Of a stretch of 64,000 bases of DNA, positions 23,158-30,456 are shown piece after piece. The position numbers were made by a program, and so were the translations under genes. The DNA lies in IMG/VR virus record IMGVR_UViG_3300050343_000199, positions 124,001-188,000 of that record; one strand, given 5' to 3'. Numbering within the stretch: the stretch's first letter is position 1; every line of letters starts with the position of its first letter. The notes beneath the pieces are model-generated. The model did no database searches. It was not told the DNA's origin and saw nothing but the letters and a program-made list of their open reading frames with translations. The stretch is from a virus.

Positions 23158-23541
23158 TTATGAGTCATCCCGAGACTCTTTGTAATCACCAAAAGAAATT
23201 ACATCTTGCCCGAAAGAACTAGGATAATCTACAGGACCAGCAGCATGAGGAGCATCGGCAGCAGAAGAAAACGAAATGTTATCTAGGGCATCCATGTCAC
23301 CACCAGGACGAATGAGATAATCTGACGAAAGATTGAAGTTATATTCAAGTCTATCTTCTTCCCACTGCGATGTATTGTCAGTAAAACTAATAGTATTATT
23401 AATTTTATTTTTTAGATTACGAACCGTATTAAGAAGATCAAATAGTTCAGACAGATATGAATCATCACCCTCAGCAAGAGCATTGATTAGTGCCTGACGA
23501 ACAGATTCTTCTGCAGTTTCAAGATGTGATTGCATTGACAT
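23158..23541 (-). CDS. Acidic protein of unknown function
   Basis: 127 residues, acidic, with a helical N-terminal half (ESVRQALINALAEGDDSYLSELFDLL) and a disordered C-terminus. Start taken at the first ATG, overlapping the upstream gene by 23 nt; a second ATG is two codons later. No membrane segment, no known domain. Last gene of the talC unit. Confidence 0.6.
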   Translation of the reverse strand: MSMQSHLETAEESVRQALINALAEGDDSYLSELFDLLNTVRNLKNKINNTISFTDNTSQWEEDRLEYNFNLSSDYLIRPGGDMDALDNISFSSAADAPHAAGPVDYPSSFGQDVISFGDYKESRDDS

Positions 23542-23794
23542 AAGGATTTCTCACAGAATTAAATTTACGATATGCACATACATCTGGATCAGGGTCTAAC
23601 CATTTGGTGTACTCTGGATCTTCAAGGCATGTGTCAAGTTGCATTTGGTTATCAAGATAGTACATGTCTTGATAACGTTTAGTCCATTCATTTATTTTTT
23701 GAATGCGATAGTCAGGTCTACCGTTGATCTCCAAAAGACCGCACTGGACGTAGCGGTAAGGAGACCGCTCAAGAATGACTGTCGGTTTGTTCAT
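23519..23794 (-). CDS. Unidentified 91-residue protein
   Basis: Starts on an ATG overlapping the upstream stop (ATGA). Tyr- and Asp-rich, soluble, with single cysteines at about 18, 57 and 73. It is part of a tightly packed group from talC to 23158. No function known. Confidence 0.62.
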   Translation of the reverse strand: MNKPTVILERSPYRYVQCGLLEINGRPDYRIQKINEWTKRYQDMYYLDNQMQLDTCLEDPEYTKWLDPDPDVCAYRKFNSVRNPYVNAITS

Positions 23795-23997
23795 GAAGCA
23801 TCATTGTGTTCGTTATAACTATTGTACCACTCATCATCATCCATTTGCGCTGCTGCTTGGTCCAGTTCTTCAGCTGGCATAGCAATGACTGCTGTGCCAT
23901 CAGATTTACGAACTATAAACTGTTCTTTTTTAGATTCAATACGATCCATGTAAGAATCAAAGTTTTTTTCAAACTCTTCTAGTGTTACTTCAATCAT
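23791..23997 (-). CDS. Phd/YefM-like small protein
   Basis: 68 residues from the ATG that overlaps the glutaredoxin stop (ATGA). The beginning (VTLEEFEKNFDSYMDRIESKKEQFIVRKSDGTAVIAMPAEEL) follows the N-terminal DNA-binding fold of Phd/YefM antitoxins, where a short beta strand (I-V-R-x-x-G-x-x-V-x-x-M-P) precedes a helix. No toxin gene is next to it. The acidic C-terminus is where antitoxins usually bind the toxin. Family resemblance is moderate. Confidence 0.6.
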   Translation of the reverse strand: MIEVTLEEFEKNFDSYMDRIESKKEQFIVRKSDGTAVIAMPAEELDQAAAQMDDDEWYNSYNEHNDAS

Positions 23998-24236
23998 ACT
24001 ACACAACAAATAGATTGTTCTTGCATATACTTAATTGACTCTTGACATCCACCAAGTTTGATGCCATCAAGGACAATCTGAGGGAACGTAGAGTTGTCTC
24101 CAAACTCCTCATAAAATTCTTCATAAGAAAAATCTCGGTCTAACTCATAGACAACGTACTTTAATTCAGACAAGTCCATTACTTGTTTAATTTTAGCACA
24201 GAACTTACATCCTTTTTTAGAGTAGATAGTAAACAT
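23994..24236 (-). CDS. Glutaredoxin, second copy
   Basis: 80 residues with active site CKFC at 11-14, TFPQIVLDG (cis-proline) and GG at the glutathione site. Ends in CCVV, an unusual pair of C-terminal cysteines. It overlaps talC by one base and the antitoxin-like gene by four. Different from the copy at 8930, which suggests distinct partners. Confidence 0.88.
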   Translation of the reverse strand: MFTIYSKKGCKFCAKIKQVMDLSELKYVVYELDRDFSYEEFYEEFGDNSTFPQIVLDGIKLGGCQESIKYMQEQSICCVV

Positions 24237-24895
24237 TATACTACAGATAGGGTTGCCATGGTTTCATCATAATCTTTCTGAAAAAGTTCTAATCCTTTAT
24301 CAGTTAGGACATGATTGTACATCTTATCAAAAATACCTGACGGCATAGTAACAATATGAGCACCATTATAAAATGCACGGGATACTTTATACACATCACG
24401 AAGAGATGCAGCAAGAACCTGAGTACGAACACCCTGTACCTGGTAGATACTAGTAATAGAACGTACCAATTCTAATCCAGAGATAGAATTGTCATCATAT
24501 CTACCAACAAAAGGAGACACATAAGTTGCACCTGCTTTAGCAGCAAGAATTGCCTGAGCAGCACTGAAAATCAATGTAACATTGGTACGAATACCAACAT
24601 CACTAAGAGATTTACAGACCTGAAGACCATCTGGAGTACAAGGAAGTTTAATTGTAGCAACTTCCTTGTACTCCTGATGTAAATTAATTGCTTCACTGTA
24701 CATCTCACCAACAGTACCGACAACCTCCATACTGATATCTACAATACCTAAATCTGCTAGTCCACGGTAAACATCATGTGGATCTTTACCGCTTTTTCTA
24801 ATTAGAGTTGGGTTGGTAGTTACACCATCAATAAGTCCAGTCGCAAAACGACTGGCAATAGAATCTACGTCTGCTGTATCAAGAAAAATTTTCAT
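24236..24895 (-). CDS. talC: TalC transaldolase
   Basis: 219 residues, the short transaldolase / fructose-6-phosphate-aldolase-like form. FLDTADVDSI and GVTTNPTL open the barrel, and the Schiff-base lysine is Lys83 (TIKLPCT). Cyanophage TalC feeds the pentose phosphate pathway and so NADPH and ribose for nucleotide synthesis, fitting with NrdA/NrdB and ThyX here. Preceded by tRNA-Ser and a promoter at 25038-25067. Confidence 0.95.
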   Translation of the reverse strand: MKIFLDTADVDSIASRFATGLIDGVTTNPTLIRKSGKDPHDVYRGLADLGIVDISMEVVGTVGEMYSEAINLHQEYKEVATIKLPCTPDGLQVCKSLSDVGIRTNVTLIFSAAQAILAAKAGATYVSPFVGRYDDNSISGLELVRSITSIYQVQGVRTQVLAASLRDVYKVSRAFYNGAHIVTMPSGIFDKMYNHVLTDKGLELFQKDYDETMATLSVV

Positions 24896-24921
24896 TTAAT
24901 TATATTGGTGAGTGTACCAAG

Positions 24922-25006
24922 CGGAAAGGGTGGGATTTGAACCCACGGATGCTCTCACATCGTCAGTTTTCAAGACTGATGCATTCAACCGCTCTGCCAC
25001 CTTTCC
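24922..25006 (-). tRNA. tRNA-Ser (TGA)
   Basis: Class II tRNA with a long variable arm; acceptor GGAAAGG/CCTTTCC, anticodon loop CTTGAAA (TGA), T arm GGGTTCAAATCCC. The 3' end of an upstream protein gene reads 44 nt into it. Confidence 0.95.
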
Positions 25007-25199
25007 GAGATTCCAGTTTAACGAACTGTTCTTTAAGATTATAGAACAACTTGTGGTCATTTGTCAAGACATAATATCCGTCAATGTCCTTACCATCACA
25101 CGTAAATCCATAACCGATTACCTGTTCACACACATCGTCAATGGTAAAACATTTATCTGTATGAAGGTAATCGTGATAGCGTTCATCCAGATTAATCAT
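24963..25199 (-). CDS. Unidentified 78-residue protein running into tRNA-Ser
   Basis: Tyr/Asp-rich soluble protein beginning MINLDERYHDYL. The start overlaps the upstream stop. The last 15 residues are encoded inside tRNA-Ser and look unlike the rest, so the stop is probably accidental to the tRNA sequence. A strong promoter sits inside the gene. No family recognised. Confidence 0.55.
   Translation of the reverse strand: MINLDERYHDYLHTDKCFTIDDVCEQVIGYGFTCDGKDIDGYYVLTNDHKLFYNLKEQFVKLESRKGGRAVECISLEN
25038..25067 (-). promoter_or_regulatory. Promoter for tRNA-Ser and talC
   Basis: Minus strand TTGACA (25067-25062), 18 nt, TATAAT (25043-25038); start near 25031, 25 nt before tRNA-Ser. It lies inside the upstream coding region. 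Confidence 0.75.
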
Positions 25200-25447
25200 T
25201 ACCGTTCCTCAAAATTAATTTTACGGACACGTCTTTTCTTACGTGCCTCCTGGTATTCTAAATCAGAATTTGTCAGGATACCATTATATTTAACAGAACT
25301 GTTATGATTCGTTAGAACTACTTGACTTAAATCAACAGCACCAACGTGGTCATCCACAACCCTCATTTGGTTAGGACAACCACAGAACTGAACTTTACTT
25401 GTACTCGTCAGTTCAATATTACATAGTTTGCATCTTGCAGATAACAT
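25199..25447 (-). CDS. Zinc-ribbon protein
   Basis: 82 residues. CKLC at 6-9 and CGC about 12 residues later form a likely Cys4 zinc ribbon, followed by a region ending in a basic patch (EARKKRRVRK). A small nucleic-acid- or protein-binding role is plausible. It lies between tRNA-Val and the 78-residue gene and overlaps the latter by one base. Confidence 0.65.
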   Translation of the reverse strand: MLSARCKLCNIELTSTSKVQFCGCPNQMRVVDDHVGAVDLSQVVLTNHNSSVKYNGILTNSDLEYQEARKKRRVRKINFEER

Positions 25448-25474
25448 TATTCAGCATTTAACCTCTTTAATTAA

Positions 25475-25546
25475 TGGGTGAAGAGGGACTTGAACCCCCG
25501 ACCGCCTCCGTGTAAAGGAGATGCTCTACCACTGAGCTATTCACCC
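25475..25546 (-). tRNA. tRNA-Val (TAC)
   Basis: Acceptor GGGTGAA, D arm GCTC/GAGC, anticodon loop TTTACAC (TAC), T arm GGGGTTCAAGTCCCT. Reads GTA and GTG. Confidence 0.95.
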
Positions 25547-25549
25547 TAA

Positions 25550-25632
25550 TGTCGGTAAGAGGACTTGAACCTCCACGTCATAAAGACACCAGAACCTAAA
25601 CCTGGCGCGTCTACCAATTCCGCCATACCGAC
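25550..25632 (-). tRNA. tRNA-Leu (TAG)
   Basis: Class II tRNA with variable arm; acceptor GTCGGTA/TACCGAC, anticodon loop TTTAGGT (TAG), T arm GGAGGTTCAAGTCCTC. Reads CTA and CTG. Confidence 0.94.
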
Positions 25633-25635
25633 AAG

Positions 25636-25709
25636 CGACTCAGATAGGATTTGAACCTATGACCGACTGCTTAGAAGGCAGTTGCTCTATCCAGCTGAGC
25701 TACTGAGTC
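25636..25709 (-). tRNA. tRNA-Arg (TCT)
   Basis: Acceptor GACTCAG/CTGAGTC, D arm GCTC/GAGC, anticodon loop CTTCTAA (TCT), T arm TAGGTTCAAATCCTA. Reads AGA and AGG, codons frequent in this AT-rich genome. First of three tightly spaced tRNAs. Confidence 0.95.
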
Positions 25710-25724
25710 ATAAAAGTTAGTTGC

Positions 25725-25964
25725 CTAACTTATACCAGACATCCAACCAGTAGGGTTAAGTTGTGTGGTTGTTTTACCATGACCAGTGGCAATATCATAC
25801 ATCACTTGATGTATATTTTTTACTTCTGTATAGTTATCAGCAAGTAAAAGGTTTTCTGCTACTGCTTGATCGTAAGCAAGTTTATATTCCTTCTGATTAA
25901 GAGAAAAAGTAGCCGGTCCAAACCATGGATCGTCTTCAAGATATTTTGGTGCTGGATATGTCAT
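25725..25964 (-). CDS. Unidentified 79-residue protein after the hydrolase
   Basis: Starts on the ATG overlapping the hydrolase stop (ATGA); an ATG three codons earlier is less well placed. Soluble, mixed composition, N-terminus MTYPAPKYLEDDPWFG. Coupling to the SleB-type hydrolase may mean a lysis-related role, but no domain is visible. Confidence 0.6.
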   Translation of the reverse strand: MTYPAPKYLEDDPWFGPATFSLNQKEYKLAYDQAVAENLLLADNYTEVKNIHQVMYDIATGHGKTTTQLNPTGWMSGIS

Positions 25965-26350
25965 GTTTGCCAATGATAGTGGTAAAAGTTTCCTTTACGA
26001 TCACACATAGGATCTTCTGTAACTACACGATAAGGCAACATACGTTGTCCTTTGAAACTGGTCCTGTCTCCAATAATTGAATACGCTTCCAGAAGATTAT
26101 CTGTGTTTTTTAACCTAGCAACAACACTTGACTTTGCTGCTGGACGGCGATAAAGAAACCCTTCATATTGTCCAGGAGCATAAACTACATCGGCAACATT
26201 GTTAGGAAATACAGGAGAGTTGACCCTGTTAAGGATAGAAACCGCAACGCAGTATTCATCTTTAGTTCCAGTTGCTGCCTCAACTTGCACTGCTCGTGCA
26301 AGGTGGTCATAGTCAGCAGGCGTCAACGCCAGAATCGTTTCCAAAATCAA
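25961..26350 (-). CDS. SleB-like cell-wall hydrolase
   Basis: 129 residues. LARAVQVEAATGTKDEYCVAVSILNRV with a later VVYAPGQYEGF is the pattern of the Hydrolase_2 / SleB family of peptidoglycan-cleaving enzymes; Glu24 in VEAATG is the likely catalytic acid. There is no signal peptide, so it would need a holin or act from the virion. A candidate endolysin. Behind its own promoter (26388-26417). Confidence 0.82.
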   Translation of the reverse strand: MILETILALTPADYDHLARAVQVEAATGTKDEYCVAVSILNRVNSPVFPNNVADVVYAPGQYEGFLYRRPAAKSSVVARLKNTDNLLEAYSIIGDRTSFKGQRMLPYRVVTEDPMCDRKGNFYHYHWQT

Positions 26351-26792
26351 AATAATCTTTCCTGTAGTAACGTCCGAGTATGTTGCTATTATAGTAGGCG
26401 GGGGTGTGGTCTGTCAAGCTCTCGGTAAGAACGTTGTTGACGAAGAGTTGACGGGTCTCCTCATAGTTGACTCGTCCTGGTGTGGTGTGTAAGGAGAGGA
26501 TCTCTCTAGCAAAAGACTCCCGTCCATACTGTTTAATATCCTCTGTAAGCTCTGGACAACTTCCATAGTACTTTTTCCAGTTACTCTCACTTGTAACTCT
26601 TCGCCGCTTTCCAGTATTAGAACTAGTTCTAGGCTTTCGTTTTTGCCAGAAGTATTTTCTACCGATGTAGGAACGGTTGGTGGTGCTACAGGTAATCTTG
26701 TAAACAAAACCATAGTTGTCCCCAATAAGAGACCCGTCAAAGACGCTGCCACAATAGATCCAGGGATTCGGATACTCTTTATTTTCTTCCAC
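26313..26792 (-). CDS. GIY-YIG-like endonuclease
   Basis: 159 residues, GTG start. GFVYKITCSTTNRSYIGRKYFW corresponds to the two short strands of the GIY-YIG fold (VYKI and YIGRK), followed by a Lys/Arg-rich segment and YYGSCPEL with a downstream Glu-rich region. Such proteins in T4-like phages are homing-type or repair nucleases; the homing role is not shown here. Its 3' end overlaps the hydrolase gene by 38 nt. A 128-residue frame begins 8 nt upstream in another phase. Confidence 0.75.
   Translation of the reverse strand: MEENKEYPNPWIYCGSVFDGSLIGDNYGFVYKITCSTTNRSYIGRKYFWQKRKPRTSSNTGKRRRVTSESNWKKYYGSCPELTEDIKQYGRESFAREILSLHTTPGRVNYEETRQLFVNNVLTESLTDHTPAYYNSNILGRYYRKDYFDFGNDSGVDAC
26388..26417 (-). 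promoter_or_regulatory. Promoter for the SleB-like hydrolase and tRNA cluster
   Basis: Minus strand TTGACA (26417-26412), 18 nt, TATAAT (26393-26388), start near 26381. It lies inside the GIY-YIG gene. Confidence 0.7.
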
Positions 26793-26814
26793 ATACTCAT
26801 GATATAACCTCCAT

Positions 26815-26822
26815 TATTTATT
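26815..26822 (-). promoter_or_regulatory. Late-promoter-like AATAAATA
   Basis: Minus strand AATAAATA (26822-26815), 15 nt before the ATG of the 128-codon frame and 23 nt before the GTG of the GIY-YIG gene; a TGGAGG Shine-Dalgarno sequence follows. Confidence 0.4.
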
Positions 26823-27013
26823 CAGTCCCATGGGTCGCGTATTTGTATTTTATTGCCTGCATTCTCCACGCTTGAGCGAGACTTGACGGACCCTTTGAGA
26901 GGAGATCTCTCTCCTCTTGATTGGGTAGGTTTGTCTGTAGGAGGTCTTCCCTCCAACCAGGTAAAGAATATCTTATCACAACTGAAAACCAGCGAACGTA
27001 TCTTTTTGAACAT
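26822..27013 (-). CDS. Small basic protein overlapping the nrdB end
   Basis: 63 residues from an ATG inside nrdB (38-nt overlap) preceded by a GGGGGGAT sequence. Basic, with a hydrophobic start (IRSLVFSCDKIFFTWLEG) and an ending of the form IRDPWD. The overlap and good ribosome site favour a real gene. Function unknown. Confidence 0.5.
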   Translation of the reverse strand: MFKKIRSLVFSCDKIFFTWLEGRPPTDKPTQSRGERSPLKGSVKSRSSVENAGNKIQIRDPWD

Positions 27014-28163
27014 CTTGCGTGATCCCCCCAATGATATAAGATTCTACTTCTGTTTCTTGAGGTGCTACCTGCAGTCCTTTAGACGACAACCAATGCTCAG
27101 TCCATGGTAGAGGATTGTTTGTGATTGGAGTATCAAAGATTGCTTTAAGTCCAATAGATTTTAGACGGCGATTAGCAGTCCACTCAACATACTTAGAAAG
27201 CAACTTATCATTCAAACCAATGATAGAACCATCCTTGAACAGATATTCCGCCCAAAGTTTTTCTTCTTCTACGCACTGCTTAAACATATTGTAGACATTT
27301 ACTTGCTCTTCCTTAGCAATCTGTGCCATCTCAGGATCATCACCATCACGCCACTTGTTCAGAACATTCTGAGAGATGGTCATGTGTTGGGATTCGTCTC
27401 TTGCAATGAGTCCGATGATTTTGGCAGATCCTTCCAGGAGTTTAAGTTCTCCAAAGGCGAAAGAACATGCAAACGAGACATAGAATCTAATGCCTTCCAG
27501 GATATAGACATTAGCCATTGCTCGGTAGAGTTTTCTTTTGAGGTCATAAAGTGTATCTTGTGCGGTTTGACAATCATCCAATGCATGCTGCCATTGATTA
27601 CCAGCACCCCATTCTTGTGCTGCTTGTATAAACTCATCGTATGCACGGGTAACTGATTGTGCTCGTGAGAGGATCTTCTCATCGTCTAGAATGTGGTCAA
27701 AGACATCAGAAGGATCAGCATATACATTCTTGATAATGTGGGTGTAGGAGCGACTATGGATCATCTCCATGGTCTGCCAGATATTCATGGCACCCTCAAG
27801 CTCGGGTAGGCTGCAATAAGGCATGAAAGCCATGCCAGGACCACGACCTTGTACGGAGTCCAAGAGGATCTGGTACTTAAGGTTTGACGTGAAGATATGT
27901 TTTTGTGCTTCATTTAAAACTTGATAATCAGCGCGATCTTTTTGCAGCGATACCTCTTCAGGACGCCAGAAAAAACCTAGTTGTGTTTGAGTCAACCTAT
28001 CAAACACAGGATACTTAAACTTATCATACCTCTGAACTCCAAGAGGGGGTCCAAAGAACATCTTTTGCTTGGTACTATCTACTTGACTGGTATTGAATAC
28101 CGTCATGCCATCTACTTGACTACGCATCTGACTACTACCAACTCTAAATTTTGCAACTGTCAC
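26976..28163 (-). CDS. nrdB: Ribonucleotide reductase beta subunit
   Basis: 395 residues. The diiron ligands can be read in the helices (NIWQTMEMIHSRSYTHII, and RDESQH near residue 250), and the C-terminus is the tail that docks in NrdA. Class Ia reductase makes dNDPs from NDPs for phage DNA. Overlaps nrdA by 20 nt. The radical tyrosine should lie in the helix after the second ligand; I have not pinned it. Confidence 0.93.
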   Translation of the reverse strand: MTVAKFRVGSSQMRSQVDGMTVFNTSQVDSTKQKMFFGPPLGVQRYDKFKYPVFDRLTQTQLGFFWRPEEVSLQKDRADYQVLNEAQKHIFTSNLKYQILLDSVQGRGPGMAFMPYCSLPELEGAMNIWQTMEMIHSRSYTHIIKNVYADPSDVFDHILDDEKILSRAQSVTRAYDEFIQAAQEWGAGNQWQHALDDCQTAQDTLYDLKRKLYRAMANVYILEGIRFYVSFACSFAFGELKLLEGSAKIIGLIARDESQHMTISQNVLNKWRDGDDPEMAQIAKEEQVNVYNMFKQCVEEEKLWAEYLFKDGSIIGLNDKLLSKYVEWTANRRLKSIGLKAIFDTPITNNPLPWTEHWLSSKGLQVAPQETEVESYIIGGITQDVQKDTFAGFQL

Positions 28164-30456
28164 AATCGTCCTCCTCTGTTGTAAAGATATCTTCTAGTAA
28201 ATCCTGAATCCCTTGTTTCTTGTCCTCTAATTCTGGCATATCGTTTTTGTTATCATATGTGTTTTGATAATAAGAAGTTTTCCATCCGTACTTGTAAGTT
28301 TTTAAAAGGTCACCCGCCATAACAGAAACTGGAACCTCATTGTTCTCATAGTTCTCTGGATTATAACTCCAGTTGCCAGAGATTGCCTGGTCAAAGAACT
28401 TTTGCATAGCAGAAACAATTTTAATATAACCATCGTTATCTTTCATGTCCCATAAAAGAGTGTAGTTAGTTTTATGAGTACTGAACTGAGGAACGATTTG
28501 TTTGAGTGGTCCTTTCTTGGACTTTTTAGTGGACAAGTAAGCTCTTGGTGGTTCAATTCCATTGGTGGCATTTGACACAACGGAACTGCTTTCCGATGGC
28601 ATCTGTGCGGACAGAGTGCTGTGTCTGAGTCCGAACTCTTTGATGTCATCCCTAAGACTATCCCAATCATGACTTAACTCCGTCCCACAAAATTCGTCAA
28701 TGTCCTTCTTGTATGTGTCAATGGGAAGGATACCGTCTGCATACTTAGTGCGATTGAAATACTCACATGCCCCCTTTTCTTTTGCGATGGTGTTACTTGC
28801 TTTAAGAAGATAGTATTGAAAAGATTCAGACAAGTCATGGACTAATCTCCATGCTGCTGGATCGTCATACTTGAAACCATTTTTTGCTAGAAAATGTGCA
28901 AGTCCAATGTAACCAATACCAAGAGAACGACGTGCAAGAGTAGAACGTTCTGCTGCTTTGACTGGATAGTTTTGATAGTCAATCAATTCCTCCAAACCTC
29001 TCACTGAAAGATCACAAAGTTCTTCCAGCTCTTCATTGGATTTAATTTTACCTACGTTGATAGCAGACAAGATGCACAGAGCAATCTCACCATCACCATC
29101 AATATGCTCCAGAGGAGTAGTTGGTAAAGTAATCTCCTGACAAAGGTTACTCATGTAAACTTTATCTTTAAAGGAAGAGTGTGAGTTACAGTGGTCAATA
29201 TTCATGATGTAAATACGACCGGTCTCTGCTCTCTCTTTCAGAAGATCCAGAATTAATTCCTGTGCCCCGATAGTTTTTCTTGGAACAGACTGATCTGATT
29301 CATAGTCCACATAGCGAGCGTCAAATGCGTCAGTACCAAAAGCATCATAGAGACCTGGTACGTCATGCGGTGAGAAGAGGCTAATCTCTCCATTCGCAAT
29401 GAAACGTTCGTAGAAAAGTTTTGAAATTTGGATTGAGTAGTCAAGTTTCCTCACTCGGTTGTCTTCTGTACCCTTATTGTTCTTAAGAACTAGGATGTCT
29501 TCTATTTCTTGGTGCCAGATTGGGAAGTGGACGGTTGCTGATCCGCCACGAATCCCATTTTGTGTGCAACATCGTACAGTTGATTCAAATTTTTTAAGGA
29601 AAGGAACAACACCCGTGTGCTGTACTTCTCCGCCTCGGATCTTAGCGTTGATTCCACGGATGCGACCTGCGTTGATACCAATTCCCGCCCTCTGTGCAAC
29701 ATACCTGCCGATAGCCATATCAGAGCTAAAGATGCTATTGAGGGAGTCATCGCTGTCAACAAGCACACAGCTAGCAAATTGTCTAAGTGTTGTCCTGACA
29801 CCCGCCATGATGGGGGTGGGGATGTTGATTTTGTGCTTGCTGATTGCGTCGTAGTATCTTTTGACATATGAAAGACGGTCTTCTTTATATTCTTGAAACA
29901 GAGTCAGAGCAATCATCATATACATGTACTGGGGAGTTTCAAAAACATTCCCTGTACTTCTATCTTGGACAAGATACTTATCAGCAACCTGTCGTAGACC
30001 TGCATAGGTAAACAACATGTCACGATCATGATCAATCCAACTATTAATCCGTGACCACTCTTCCATAGTGTATTTACTCATGATGTGATTGTCATACACA
30101 CCTTGGTCCACACATCCTAGTGCATGATCATAAATTGATGGGTATCCATTGACCCAATCAGGTCCAAACACTTGCTTACGCAAACTATACAATAGTAAAC
30201 GTGCTGCTACAAATTGATAGTTGGGAGAATCTAAAGAAATTAAATCGCTAGCAGAACGTACCAGAATTTGCTGGATTTCTTCTGTAGTAATTCCATCATA
30301 GAATTGGATACCGGAACTCATCTCAACCTGAGAGGCACTCACAGCACTCCCCAGACCCTCACATGCCTCCTCAACCACCTTATGAATCTTATCTAAATTC
30401 AAGGGTTCTACAGACCCATTACGCTTACGAACTTTTGTTCCGTGACCGTTGCTCAT
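28144..30456 (-). CDS. nrdA: Ribonucleotide reductase alpha subunit
   Basis: 770 residues. An ATP-cone-like start (TKVRKRNGSVEPLNLDKI) is followed by the catalytic barrel, with FASCVLVDSDDS and CILSAINVGKI near the active-site cysteines, and the C-terminal CDSCKI pair that takes electrons from glutaredoxin or thioredoxin. The ATG overlaps the gp61 stop (ATGA), four codons after a first possible ATG. Forms a pathway with NrdB, two glutaredoxins, ThyX and TalC in this window. Confidence 0.95.
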   Translation of the reverse strand: MSNGHGTKVRKRNGSVEPLNLDKIHKVVEEACEGLGSAVSASQVEMSSGIQFYDGITTEEIQQILVRSASDLISLDSPNYQFVAARLLLYSLRKQVFGPDWVNGYPSIYDHALGCVDQGVYDNHIMSKYTMEEWSRINSWIDHDRDMLFTYAGLRQVADKYLVQDRSTGNVFETPQYMYMMIALTLFQEYKEDRLSYVKRYYDAISKHKINIPTPIMAGVRTTLRQFASCVLVDSDDSLNSIFSSDMAIGRYVAQRAGIGINAGRIRGINAKIRGGEVQHTGVVPFLKKFESTVRCCTQNGIRGGSATVHFPIWHQEIEDILVLKNNKGTEDNRVRKLDYSIQISKLFYERFIANGEISLFSPHDVPGLYDAFGTDAFDARYVDYESDQSVPRKTIGAQELILDLLKERAETGRIYIMNIDHCNSHSSFKDKVYMSNLCQEITLPTTPLEHIDGDGEIALCILSAINVGKIKSNEELEELCDLSVRGLEELIDYQNYPVKAAERSTLARRSLGIGYIGLAHFLAKNGFKYDDPAAWRLVHDLSESFQYYLLKASNTIAKEKGACEYFNRTKYADGILPIDTYKKDIDEFCGTELSHDWDSLRDDIKEFGLRHSTLSAQMPSESSSVVSNATNGIEPPRAYLSTKKSKKGPLKQIVPQFSTHKTNYTLLWDMKDNDGYIKIVSAMQKFFDQAISGNWSYNPENYENNEVPVSVMAGDLLKTYKYGWKTSYYQNTYDNKNDMPELEDKKQGIQDLLEDIFTTEEDDCDSCKI

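Noticed and set aside
26313-26428. Plus-strand frame over the hydrolase/GIY-YIG border
   Set aside because: Antisense to two genes with motif support; Cys/Ser/Arg-rich composition of a shadow frame.
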